Shown: positions 19,636 through 27,263 of the stretch, in pieces
Layout: each line of letters starts with the position of its first letter
Position numbering within the stretch: position 1 is the stretch's first letter
Origin: an uncultured delta proteobacterium
Lineage (GTDB): Bacteria; Desulfobacterota; Desulfovibrionia; Desulfovibrionales; Desulfovibrionaceae
Length of the DNA stretch: 64,000 nucleotides
Assembly (NCBI GenBank): GCA_900079685.1
Contig: LT599018.1
Location: forward strand, 303,012-367,011
Direction: 5' to 3'
Program-made: the position numbers and the translations under genes
The notes under the pieces: model-generated
Database searches by the model: none
The model's input: the letters and a program-made list of their open reading frames with translations, nothing else
Told to the model about the DNA's origin: nothing

Positions 19636-21002
19636 TGCGCCGTCTGTTTTCCCGTAAATCACCGGCGGGCGCGGCGATGCTCGCCCTGTTCGCGGGCGTT
19701 CTGCTGGTGCCGCTCTTCCCCGGCGTCGCCCACGCCTATCTCGACCCCGGCACGGGCAGCATGCTGCTGTCCGCGCTCATCGGCATCGCGGCCACGGTCT
19801 TTTTCATGGTCAAAACGTTTTACTACAAGGCGGCGGGGATCTTTTACCGCCTTACCGGGACGGCGGTCCCGGCCAGCGGAAAAAACGGCATCGTGTTTTA
19901 TTCGGAAGGGCGGCAGTATTGGAACACCTTCCGCCCGGTCCTTGAAGCGCTGGACGCCAAGGGCGAGAGCGCCGCGTACCTCACCTCCGGCGAGGACGAT
20001 CCCGGCCTTTCCCACCCCTTCACCCACGTCAGCGCCCGGTACATCGGTTCCGGCAACCGGGCGTTCGCGGCCATGAACATGCTGGAAGCCGGGGTCTGCG
20101 TCATGACGACCCCGGGCCTTGACGTCTTGCAGATACGCCGCTCGCCGGGCGTGGGGCATTACGCGCATCTCGTGCATTCGCCCACGGATGCTGCGCTCTA
20201 CAAGCTGTATTCTTTTGATTGGTTTGACAGCGTTCTGTGCAGCGGCGAGCACCAGATACGCTCGCTCCGCTTCCTGGAACAGCTGCGCGGTACGCGGGCA
20301 AAGGAACTGTTCCGCACCGGCTGCCCCTATATGGACGTCCTGGCGGACGAACTGGCGGCGCTGCCGCCTTCCGTGACGCCTTCCATGGAGCCTGGCGCGC
20401 GTCTTTCCGCACAGGGCGCAAGCGCCGCGCCCCGCGTGCTGCTGGCCCCCACCTGGGGCAGGAACGGCCTGCTGCGCCGGTTCGGGCTTGATCTTTTGCT
20501 GCCCATGGCGGATGCCGGGTTCAGCCTGACCATCCGCCCGCACCCGCAAAGCAGGACGGCCGAGCCGGAACTGCTCGGCGACATCGCGCTCGCGCTCGCC
20601 GCATACCCCAACGTCGCCTGGGACCACGGCTCCAGTTCGTTAGCCGCCATGGTCGATTCCGACGTGCTCGTTTCGGATTTTTCCGGGATCGTCTTTGACT
20701 ACGCCTTCATTCTGGAACGCCCGGTCGTCACCATTGCCATGGATATGGACACGCGCGGCATGGACGCGGGAGATCTGGCGTATCCGGCCTGGGAGCTGGA
20801 CGTTTTGCCGGAGCTTGGGGCGTCCATCGCGGCGGAAAATATCCGCAACTTGCCGGAAACAATCAGAAATCTCCCGCCACGGGCGGAATTTGCCGCGCGC
20901 ATGCGGGAGTTGCGGGCGAAAAGCCTGTTCAATTACCGCAGCAGCGGCGCGGTTGCGGCGGAGCAGATCCTTGCCGTCCGGCAGGGGCTGGCGGGGAAGT
21001 AA
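19632..21002 (+). CDS. CDP-glycerol glycerophosphotransferase-like protein (TagB/TagF family), membrane-anchored
   Basis: This 456-residue protein starts by overlapping the stop of the YidC-like fusion. The N-terminus has one membrane helix, then HAYLDPGTGSMLLSALIG and a second hydrophobic stretch; the YLDPGTGS motif is frequent in membrane proteins of surface-polysaccharide loci. The rest is a GT-B-like transferase: VGHYAHLVHSPTDAALYKLYSFDWFDSV, APTWGRNGLL, LTIRPHPQS, WDHGSSSLAAMVDSDVLVSDFSGIVFDYAF. The RPHP and SDFSGIVFD blocks fit the CDP-glycerol:poly(glycerophosphate) glycerophosphotransferase family, which builds teichoic-acid-like chains from CDP-activated polyol phosphates. In a Gram-negative this points to a polyol-phosphate capsule or LPS decoration. 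Donor and acceptor are not known. Confidence 0.82.
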   Translation: MMRRLFSRKSPAGAAMLALFAGVLLVPLFPGVAHAYLDPGTGSMLLSALIGIAATVFFMVKTFYYKAAGIFYRLTGTAVPASGKNGIVFYSEGRQYWNTFRPVLEALDAKGESAAYLTSGEDDPGLSHPFTHVSARYIGSGNRAFAAMNMLEAGVCVMTTPGLDVLQIRRSPGVGHYAHLVHSPTDAALYKLYSFDWFDSVLCSGEHQIRSLRFLEQLRGTRAKELFRTGCPYMDVLADELAALPPSVTPSMEPGARLSAQGASAAPRVLLAPTWGRNGLLRRFGLDLLLPMADAGFSLTIRPHPQSRTAEPELLGDIALALAAYPNVAWDHGSSSLAAMVDSDVLVSDFSGIVFDYAFILERPVVTIAMDMDTRGMDAGDLAYPAWELDVLPELGASIAAENIRNLPETIRNLPPRAEFAARMRELRAKSLFNYRSSGAVAAEQILAVRQGLAGK

Positions 21003-21053
21003 GGGCCGCTGACGATAGGAAGAAAAGTGGGAGAGGCTCCCGATAAACAGCAC

Positions 21054-21473
21054 TTATTCCTGAATCAACGGCATGAAGTCCGCTGGAGCGAGGATTCGCA
21101 TATTTGCTGAATTCAGAAGCAACAGATGGGCGTCGCCGGAAATAAGCATGTCGGCCTTGCTCTGTTTTGCAAGATGGACAAAAACGACATCGTCCGGATC
21201 GCTCAGCCCCGAAACCGGCGTAGTGGGGCATTTCACGTTCCGTGTTTCCGAAAAGGGAAGAATTTCCGCAAGCAGGGTGTCAATGTCTTCCTTGGAGAGG
21301 CGGAATTTGGGATACGCCAGCACCCGGATAAGTTCGGCGACTGTTTCCTTGCAGACAATCGGTGTGATTGCGCCGCGGTGCCACGCGTGACGCAAGGCGG
21401 TAAGCTTGCCATTCTTGAAAAGCAGGGCCGAGATGAGGCAGTTTGTGTCAAGAACGACGCGCAATGGCTTCAT
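21054..21473 (-). CDS. PIN-domain toxin, VapC-like
   Basis: This RNase toxin of about 139 residues begins MKPLRVVLDTNCLISALLF. The first acidic residue is in VVLDTN, the second in CKETVAELIRV, and the later ones in SGLSDPDDVVF and DMLISGDAHLL, as expected for a PIN metal site. The start at 21473 is chosen because its ATG overlaps the antitoxin stop (ATGA); the longer frame would add MGQKGRA inside the antitoxin gene. VapC-like toxins cleave tRNA or rRNA; the exact target cannot be told. It is co-transcribed with the AbrB-type antitoxin upstream. Confidence 0.87.
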   Translation of the reverse strand: MKPLRVVLDTNCLISALLFKNGKLTALRHAWHRGAITPIVCKETVAELIRVLAYPKFRLSKEDIDTLLAEILPFSETRNVKCPTTPVSGLSDPDDVVFVHLAKQSKADMLISGDAHLLLLNSANMRILAPADFMPLIQE

Positions 21474-21694
21474 TGCGCGTCCTTTCTGGCCCACGCAATA
21501 GCCTCCGCCACATCGTCTTCGGAAATGCCGAGGGCTTCCAGTTTTTCGCGGACGGAATCGGCTCGCTGCAATTTAACGGGTGTCAGAATAACCCGTCCGT
21601 TTTCCGTGGAAACCTCAAAATATTCCGCATCTACCTGCTGCACAATGGCTTTGGGTAAGGTAAGCTGGTTTTTACTGGTCAGTTTGGCAAGCAT
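21470..21694 (-). CDS. AbrB/MazE-type antitoxin
   Basis: This 74-residue protein begins MLAKLTSKNQLTLPKAIVQQV, the swapped-hairpin AbrB DNA-binding fold. The C-terminal acidic helix (REKLEALGISEDDVAEAIAWARKD) would wrap the toxin. AAGGAG lies six bases before the ATG. It should repress its own promoter through the palindrome at 21724-21740. Confidence 0.88.
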   Translation of the reverse strand: MLAKLTSKNQLTLPKAIVQQVDAEYFEVSTENGRVILTPVKLQRADSVREKLEALGISEDDVAEAIAWARKDAQ

Positions 21695-21723
21695 GGCGTC
21701 TCCTTATTTGTGGAAAGTAATGC

Positions 21724-21758
21724 ATCCTTACAATAAGGATTCTGCCATCGTGCGTCAA
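21724..21758 (-). promoter_or_regulatory. Toxin-antitoxin promoter with palindromic operator over the -10
   Basis: On the minus strand, TTGACG (21758-21753), a 17-base spacer and TATTGT (21735-21730) make a good sigma-70 promoter. The palindrome ATCCTTA-TTG-TAAGGAT (21724-21740) covers the whole -10, as expected for autorepression by the antitoxin. Confidence 0.7.
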
Positions 21759-21799
21759 GATATGGATTGGAGCGTCAGCCTAAGCTTTTCATCTTTTTT

Positions 21800-23425
21800 T
21801 CATTTCACCAGCGACCGCAACACCCGCGCGCCCAGCGCGGCTATCAGGATCATGGTTCCCATGGCGGAAGCCTGGGCCGTGGCCCCGGATTCAAACATCT
21901 GCAAGACGGCCACGGACGCGGGCATGGTGTCCGGGGAATACAGAAACACCACGGCCGAGATCGTGGTCAGGGCGTTGACGAAGAGATAAAACGCCATGTC
22001 CGCGATAACGTCCTTCTGCATGGGCACGATGACGCGCGTGACGGTGCGGAGCCGCGATACGCCGAGCGTCGCGCCGACGGTTTCGTAGTTGGGGTCCAGC
22101 CGGGCCAGCCCGCCGGCGGCGGTGAAATGGCAGACCGTGTAAAAATGGACGATGCAGTTGCAGGCCAGGAACGGGATGGTGCCGTACACGGCCTGCATGG
22201 GGGCGTTGGCCGTGTTGAAGGCGAGAATATACGCAAGCCCGAGCACGGTGCCCGGAACGGCGAGCGGCAGAATGGCCAGCAGCCGGTAAAGGCCGCCGAT
22301 TTGGCGCGGGAGGGGGCAGCGTTCCACCAGATACGCTCCGCCGAAGATGATCGCGATGCCGAAGACGGTCGTCACGGACGCGAGAATAAGGCTGTTGGCG
22401 AACGGTTCCGCGCCGTACACGGAATTCTCGAAGCCGTAGTTGGCGAGGGTCAGCCCCAGTTCATACGGCCAGAAAGAAATGAACGATCCCCAGACCACCA
22501 TGGCGATAACGGCCAGCGGCAGGGCGGGCACCAGCCAGGCCAGAACGGTGAAGGCCGCGTCCCGGCGGGGCATGGGCGCGGGTATATAGGGACGGCCGCG
22601 CCATTGGAACCGCTGCTTTTTGCGGACCCAGCCGTCCAGCAGAAAGGCCGGGACGCAGGGGATGAGCAACACAAGGCTGACGGTCGCGCCCATGGCGAAA
22701 TCCTGCATGCCCACGACCTGCTTGAATATTTCCGTCGCCAGCATGGCGTAATCGCCGCCCAGCACCTTGGGCACGCCGAAATCCGTGATGGTCAGCACAA
22801 ACACCACGATGCCGGAACTCACCAGGCCATACCGCGCGCCCGGCAACGTGACCGTGCAAAACCGCCGCCACGGCCCCGCGCCAAGGGTGCGCGCGGCGGT
22901 GTACAAATCCGCGTCGATGTCGCGCAGGGCGTTCATGAGCGGCAGCAGGGCGTGGGGCAGCGTATAGATGACGCTGCCGAGGATAATGCCGAGCGGCCCG
23001 TAGAGCGGGATATCCCCGACGGCCATGGTGACCACGCCCTGGGAGCCGAAGAGGTAGATCAGGCCCAGCGCCGGGAACAGGGACGGCACGAACAGCGGCA
23101 GCAACGCCAGGGCCCGGCAGGCGGCAAGCCCTTTGAACCGGGTGTGGGTCAGGCCGTAGGACAGGGTAAAGGCCAGGACAAGGGTAATGGCCGTGACGGC
23201 CACACCCATGATGATGGTGTGCGTGAAGGCGGCGGTCAGGCCGGGCGTATCCAGAAAGAGGCGAAAGCAGGCAAGGCCCGTGAACGCGCCTTCGTCAAAA
23301 AAGCTCCGCCCGGCAAGTTTCATGAGCGGCAGAACCAGAAAGACGGCCAGAAACAGCGTCAGGATGAGGAGCAGCAAGAGCGGCGTCCGGAATGTGCGCG
23401 GGGCCGTGGCGGGAGTTTGCGTCAC
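21800..23425 (-). CDS. ABC transporter permease, 2-aminoethylphosphonate type (fused double permease)
   Basis: This 541-residue membrane protein has two tandem permease halves and about 12 membrane helices. Each half has its EAA-like loop (ALRDIDADLYTAARTLGAGPWRRF and LDPNYETVGATLGVSRLRTVTRV). The segments TDFGVPKVLGGDYAMLATEIFKQVVGMQDFAMGA (in pieces) and FYLFVNALTTISAVVFLYSPDTMPASVAVL resemble the PhnU-type permeases assigned to 2-aminoethylphosphonate import more than the FbpB iron permeases of the same superfamily. It overlaps the ATPase gene by 4 bp and is the last gene of a four-gene operon. Substrate assignment is from family resemblance only. Confidence 0.8.
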   Translation of the reverse strand: MTQTPATAPRTFRTPLLLLLILTLFLAVFLVLPLMKLAGRSFFDEGAFTGLACFRLFLDTPGLTAAFTHTIIMGVAVTAITLVLAFTLSYGLTHTRFKGLAACRALALLPLFVPSLFPALGLIYLFGSQGVVTMAVGDIPLYGPLGIILGSVIYTLPHALLPLMNALRDIDADLYTAARTLGAGPWRRFCTVTLPGARYGLVSSGIVVFVLTITDFGVPKVLGGDYAMLATEIFKQVVGMQDFAMGATVSLVLLIPCVPAFLLDGWVRKKQRFQWRGRPYIPAPMPRRDAAFTVLAWLVPALPLAVIAMVVWGSFISFWPYELGLTLANYGFENSVYGAEPFANSLILASVTTVFGIAIIFGGAYLVERCPLPRQIGGLYRLLAILPLAVPGTVLGLAYILAFNTANAPMQAVYGTIPFLACNCIVHFYTVCHFTAAGGLARLDPNYETVGATLGVSRLRTVTRVIVPMQKDVIADMAFYLFVNALTTISAVVFLYSPDTMPASVAVLQMFESGATAQASAMGTMILIAALGARVLRSLVK

Positions 23426-24423
23426 GGTTCGTTCCAGACCAGCAGTTTTTCCCCGGGCAGGGTCACGGCCACAAGATCCCGGCGGGCAAAGGGCGCCTCC
23501 AGGCTTGCGCGCGGCACGTCGGCGTAGATGCGGGTGGAAAAGTCGTTCAGCAGAATTTCCACCCGGTAATAAGACCCCATGAGGGCCGAATGCATGACCT
23601 GCCCCACCCAGGTGTTGGGCCGGGCAAGGGCTATCTCGGAAGGGACGGCGACGCGCACCTCCTCAAACCGGATGCCCGACGGAACCCCGTTATTAAGGGC
23701 GGGCATGCACACGGTATTCATATGCCCGATGAAATCCCCGGCGAACGGCGTGGCCGGGGCCGCGTACAGCGTGCCGGGGTCTCCCGCCTGCACGATACGG
23801 CCGTCGTTCATGAGCACCACGCGGTCGGCAAGGGCGAGGGCTTCCTGCTGATCGTGGGTGACCATGACGGTCGTGATGCCCGTTTCCCGCTGCAGGCGCA
23901 GGAGTTCCTGGCCGAGGGCCATGCGGACCTGGGCGTCCAGGGCGGACAGGGGCTCGTCAAGGAGCAGCACGGCGGGGTTTGTCGCCAGCGCCCGCGCAAG
24001 GGCCACTCTTTGCCGCTGTCCGCCGGAAAGCTCCAGCGGATAGCGCGCGTCAAGGCCGTGCAGGCCGGTAAGGTTCAGGAGGCTGTCTATCCGGTCGTTC
24101 GCTTCCTTTTTGGGTTTGGCGAAAAGCCCGTACCCGATGTTGTCCCGCACGGTCAGGTTCGGGAACAGCGCGTAATTCTGGAAGACCATGCCGAAATTGC
24201 GTTTTTCCGGCGGCAGGAGGGAAATATCCTTTCCTTCCAGAAAAAGGTGGCCGGAATCGGGCGTCATCACCCCGGAAAGGATGTTGAGAAGCGTGGTCTT
24301 GCCGCAGCCGGAAGGGCCGAGAATGGTGACGAACTCCCCCTTGGCGAGGGAAAGGGAAACGCCGCCGAGGGCGGCATTTCCGTCAAAGGTCTTGGTGATG
24401 TTTTCCAGGCGAAGGTAGGACAC
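23422..24423 (-). CDS. ABC transporter ATP-binding protein, phosphonate/iron type
   Basis: This subunit has about 333 residues. Walker A is GPSGCGKTT, the signature is LSGGQRQRVALARAL, Walker B is AVLLLDEPLSALD, and the switch histidine lies in VMVTHDQQEA. A C-terminal TOBE-like region follows (VGQVMHSALMGSYYRVEILLNDFSTRIYADVP). The start is GTG at 24423 (VSYLRLENITKTF), four bases after the binding-protein stop; the longer frame to 24594 would add a basic tail lying wholly inside the upstream gene and is rejected. It drives the adjacent double permease. Confidence 0.9.
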   Translation of the reverse strand: MSYLRLENITKTFDGNAALGGVSLSLAKGEFVTILGPSGCGKTTLLNILSGVMTPDSGHLFLEGKDISLLPPEKRNFGMVFQNYALFPNLTVRDNIGYGLFAKPKKEANDRIDSLLNLTGLHGLDARYPLELSGGQRQRVALARALATNPAVLLLDEPLSALDAQVRMALGQELLRLQRETGITTVMVTHDQQEALALADRVVLMNDGRIVQAGDPGTLYAAPATPFAGDFIGHMNTVCMPALNNGVPSGIRFEEVRVAVPSEIALARPNTWVGQVMHSALMGSYYRVEILLNDFSTRIYADVPRASLEAPFARRDLVAVTLPGEKLLVWNEP

Positions 24424-24427
24424 GGCG

Positions 24428-25453
24428 TTACCGAGATTCAAACAGGCCGCGCCACTTGTCCAGAACCTGCTTGCGCATGGCGGCGGATTCCAGCGGGTTG
24501 GAGGGGAGGAACGCCTCCCGCGCTTTTTTCGTCTCGGCGGTCTGGCAGTCTTCGCGGGCCGGGATATAGGCTTTTTCCAGGGCCACTTTCGCAACTTCCA
24601 CGGAGGTGCAGAAATCGAGGAGCTTTTGCGCGGCTTCCCTGTTCTTGCCGCCCTTGACCAGGGCGGAGGCTTCCAGGTCCCAGCCCGTGCCTTCGCTGGG
24701 GATAATCAGCTTTATCGGTGCCTTGCGCTCAATATACGGCTGGGCGCAGGCGGCTGAAGCCAGGCCGATGGGGACCTCCCCCTGGGCGGCCATCTGGGCG
24801 GGTTTACAGCCCGAGTGGGTATACATCCGCACGTTTTTGTGCAGCTCCTGCATGAAGTCCCAGGCCCGGTCTTCGCCCATGCTTTGCAACCAGGAGCTGA
24901 CGTTCATGTACATGGTGCTGGAGGTGACGGGGCTGGCCGTTGCGATGGCGTCTTTATATTTCGGATCCGTCAGGTCTTTCCAACTGGCAGGTTCGGGCAG
25001 GCCCTTTTTTTCGAGTTCCCTGGTGTTCACGCAGATGGCGGACCCCCAGGAATTGATGCCGACCCACAACGGCGGGTTGGCGGCATCGTACATGCCGGGG
25101 CTGAGAGCTTCAATGCCTTTGGGGCGGTACGGCTCAAGAACGCCGTGCTCCGCAAGGGGGAGCAGGGAGGAGAGCGCCAGACCGAAGACGACGTCCGCTT
25201 TGGGGGCGTCCTTCTCGGCCAGAAGGCGCGCGCCGATGGGCCCGGCGGAATCGCGGACCCACGCGATGCTGATATCGGGATTTTGGGCCGTAAAGTCTTT
25301 CAGGTAGCGGGGAAGAAGTTCCGGCTCAACGGCCGTGTAGACCGTAAGCTTTGTCGCCGCGTGGACGGCGGGGGCCGAGACGGCGGCGAGGCACAGGAAT
25401 AGTGCGATGAAACCCAGAATGCTCAGGGGGGCGTGGCAACGGGTATAGTGCAT
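24428..25453 (-). CDS. Periplasmic substrate-binding protein, 2-aminoethylphosphonate-like
   Basis: This 341-residue protein has a clear Sec signal (ILGFIALFLCLAAVSAPAVHA). The mature part begins ATKLTVYTAVEPELLPRYLKDF, the extracellular binding-protein fold shared by iron (FbpA) and 2-aminoethylphosphonate (PhnS) transporters. The FbpA tyrosine pair that binds iron is not evident; the equivalent region reads TSSTMYMNVSSWLQ, which fits the PhnS group better. GGAGTGACGC precedes the ATG, only 3 bases after the cytidylyltransferase stop, so the two are co-translated. Ligand assignment is by resemblance. Confidence 0.8.
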   Translation of the reverse strand: MHYTRCHAPLSILGFIALFLCLAAVSAPAVHAATKLTVYTAVEPELLPRYLKDFTAQNPDISIAWVRDSAGPIGARLLAEKDAPKADVVFGLALSSLLPLAEHGVLEPYRPKGIEALSPGMYDAANPPLWVGINSWGSAICVNTRELEKKGLPEPASWKDLTDPKYKDAIATASPVTSSTMYMNVSSWLQSMGEDRAWDFMQELHKNVRMYTHSGCKPAQMAAQGEVPIGLASAACAQPYIERKAPIKLIIPSEGTGWDLEASALVKGGKNREAAQKLLDFCTSVEVAKVALEKAYIPAREDCQTAETKKAREAFLPSNPLESAAMRKQVLDKWRGLFESR

Positions 25454-25456
25454 GCG

Positions 25457-25930
25457 TCACTCCAAGCGGAATTCTTTCTTGATTGTTTCAATAAGCAACC
25501 TGGCGATGGTGTCTGAACTGCTGTTGGGTTTTCCCTTGAGGTTCAGGGAAATGAGGCAGTCCAGCACGCGCTTGCGCAGGTCGGAACTGCTGATGCCTTC
25601 GGTTCTGGGGAAAATGACGAGTTTTTCCGCCGGGATGTGGTTTGAGTTGTCGCTGCCGTGCACCAGCAGATCGCAATTGTGTTTTTGCAGGAACGAATCG
25701 TCGATGAGCCAGGTGCTGGGCACAACCTCGTCCACGTAGCGGAGCCCTTCAAGGATTTCCTTGCGTTGTTCGTAGTTGAGTTCCGGGGTGTAGCCTTTTG
25801 TTTTCTTGACTTCCTCGTCCGTGGTCAGGGCGACGACAACGCTGCCCAGTTCCGACGCTTTTTGTAGCAGGCGCACATGCCCGTGATGCAGAAGGGTGGC
25901 GGACATATCCACCATGATACGTTTGGACAT
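25457..25930 (-). CDS. HxGH-type cytidylyltransferase (TagD/ECT-like)
   Basis: This protein of about 157 residues begins MSKRIMVDMSATLLHHGHVRLL. The HHGH is the nucleotidyltransferase HxGH motif, and PRTEGISSSDLRKR is the RTxGISS-type CTP-binding loop. Similar enzymes make CDP-glycerol (TagD), CDP-ethanolamine, or CMP-activated phosphonates. Start 25930 has GAGG five bases upstream; the longer frame (MEHRGI) lacks support. It is the first gene of an operon with a 2-aminoethylphosphonate-type transporter, three bases from the binding-protein gene, so a phosphonate or phosphoethanolamine substrate is a reasonable inference. CDP-glycerol is the alternative, given the TagF-like gene 4 kb away. 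Confidence 0.82.
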   Translation of the reverse strand: MSKRIMVDMSATLLHHGHVRLLQKASELGSVVVALTTDEEVKKTKGYTPELNYEQRKEILEGLRYVDEVVPSTWLIDDSFLQKHNCDLLVHGSDNSNHIPAEKLVIFPRTEGISSSDLRKRVLDCLISLNLKGKPNSSSDTIARLLIETIKKEFRLE

Positions 25931-26112
25931 GATACCTCGATGCTCCATGAAAAGGTTGTTGTCGTGAACACGTAAAACAATATATCATAGCTGATCCGAG
26001 TCCCACTTGCAAGGAACCCTGAGGCCGGGCAGTGGCTCATTATACCGGTTGCGGCCTCACCGGGATCTGTGCGATAGCAAGGGCTTACCCGCCAATCATG
26101 AAGGGGGACGCA

Positions 26113-26406
26113 ATGAATTCCAACGAAACGGAAGCCCAGAAACGCGACCAGATAGACGAGTTGCTGACGCGCCTGGACGCCAGCGGAATCGCGGAATATG
26201 TCAAGCTGTCGCAAAGAACCGGCAGGATACTGTGGCTGAATTTCTTGTCCGGCGTTGCCAGGGGGCTGGGTTTCACCATCGGAACAACCCTGGTCCTGGC
26301 CGTTGTGTACAAGATTTTGAGCCGGATAATCAGCATGAACATCCCGTACATCACGGAATGGCTGCAAAAGATCATCGCCCTGACCACCAAGGGCACGCCG
26401 ATCTGA
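26113..26406 (+). CDS. DUF5665-like small membrane protein
   Basis: This protein has 97 residues. The N-terminal helix is polar (ETEAQKRDQIDELLTRLDASGIAEYVKLSQ). Then comes RILWLNFLSGVARGLGFTIGTTLVLAVVYKILSRII, one membrane segment preceded by the conserved WLNF-GVARGLG block of DUF5665. Function is unknown. The start at 26113 is chosen for AGGGGGACGC just before it; ATG 26098 and a longer frame to 26032 are less well supported. It is divergent from the cytidylyltransferase operon and followed convergently by a small Cys-rich gene. Confidence 0.75.
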   Translation: MNSNETEAQKRDQIDELLTRLDASGIAEYVKLSQRTGRILWLNFLSGVARGLGFTIGTTLVLAVVYKILSRIISMNIPYITEWLQKIIALTTKGTPI

Positions 26407-26424
26407 TCCGTCCCACGGCGCGGT

Positions 26425-26640
26425 TCACGCGCCGCCGGAAGACGGCCCGCGGGACTCGGGCGGGTCCGCTGGCGGCTGCTCTTCCCCGGGGCGCCGGGTA
26501 TTTTCACGATCCTTTTGCCCGCTTCCTTCGTGCGTGACGGAGCACATCCCGTAACACCGCCCTCCGCCGCAGTGGGGGCATGTGTTGCGTTTGGGCGGCG
26601 GGAAGAGTATATCATTGAGATGTCTGAAAAAATCTTTCAT
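26425..26640 (-). CDS. Small Cys-motif hypothetical protein
   Basis: This 71-residue frame begins MKDFFRHLNDILFPPPKRNTC. It has one tight cysteine cluster, CPHCGGGRCYGMC, that could bind zinc or Fe-S, and then a polar, proline-rich tail that looks disordered. The ribosome site upstream of the ATG is not strong. No family is recognised. It lies between convergent DUF5665 and the bcp gene and may form a transcript with bcp upstream. Confidence 0.5.
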   Translation of the reverse strand: MKDFFRHLNDILFPPPKRNTCPHCGGGRCYGMCSVTHEGSGQKDRENTRRPGEEQPPADPPESRGPSSGGA

Positions 26641-26684
26641 GGCATAACCCGTTTGTTACGTCTGGCGGTCATAAGGCCGCCTCT

Positions 26685-27152
26685 CTAGCCCTGCAGTTCG
26701 TGCAGCTTTTCCAGGACGGCCTCCGCGTGCCCGTCGACCTTTACCTTTGTCCAGGCGGCGCGGACCATGCCTTTGGGGTCAACGATGCAGGTGGAGCGCA
26801 CGATGCCCATATACTCGTTGCCCGCCATTTTCTTTTTCTGCCAGACGCCTGTTTTTTCCAGAAGCGTGTGCGCCTCGTCGCTCAACAGGGTGAAGGGCAG
26901 TTCCAGCTTTGCCGCGAATTTGGCGTGGCTTGCGACGGAATCCGCGCTTATGCCGACGACCTCGGTGTTTTTCGCACTGTACTTTTTGATGAGCCCCGCG
27001 AAGCTGGAGGCTTCCAGCGAGCAGCCGGAGGTATTGTCGCGCGGGTAGAAGTACAGGACCAGCCATTTGCCCGCATAGTCGGCGAGGGTGTGGATTTTTC
27101 CGTCCTGACCGGGCAGGGAGAAATCAGGGAAGGGTGTATTGGTTTCAAGCAT
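26685..27152 (-). CDS. bcp: Thioredoxin-fold peroxiredoxin, Bcp/PrxQ type
   Basis: This 155-residue thiol peroxidase begins MLETNTPFPDFSLPGQDGK. The peroxidatic cysteine is C44 in YPRDNTSGCSLEA, within the PxxxTxxC active-site motif. The second cysteine found five residues later in many Bcp/PrxQ proteins is absent (CSLEAS). The only other cysteine is in RSTCIVDP, so the enzyme is 1-Cys-like or uses a different resolving partner. It would reduce hydrogen peroxide and lipid hydroperoxides in the cytoplasm. Length and order of blocks (VVGISADS, FTLLSDE, GIVRSTCIVDPKG) fit the family. Confidence 0.93.
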   Translation of the reverse strand: MLETNTPFPDFSLPGQDGKIHTLADYAGKWLVLYFYPRDNTSGCSLEASSFAGLIKKYSAKNTEVVGISADSVASHAKFAAKLELPFTLLSDEAHTLLEKTGVWQKKKMAGNEYMGIVRSTCIVDPKGMVRAAWTKVKVDGHAEAVLEKLHELQG

Positions 27153-27263
27153 GGATGCCTCGTTGATGCGTGTTATGGGATTGTATCAGTATAGCAATAC
27201 GTTGTTTCGGGGGATAACGCCACGATTTTTGTCGCCGGGCGTATGAAAAACCGGGCCGGTGCG

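Noticed and set aside
16708-19662. 984-residue minus-strand frame over the YidC-like fusion gene
   Set aside because: Shadow of a GC-rich gene; no motif, and the plus-strand frame has catalytic motifs and operon structure.
21767-23527. 586-residue plus-strand frame rich in Gly, His, Arg
   Set aside because: Antisense of the phosphonate-type permease; composition (GHGR-rich) is typical of a shadow frame.
21800-25453. Ferric-iron (FbpABC) transporter
   Set aside because: The same superfamily, but permease and binding protein resemble the 2-aminoethylphosphonate group more and the iron-binding tyrosine pair is not evident; kept as an alternative only.
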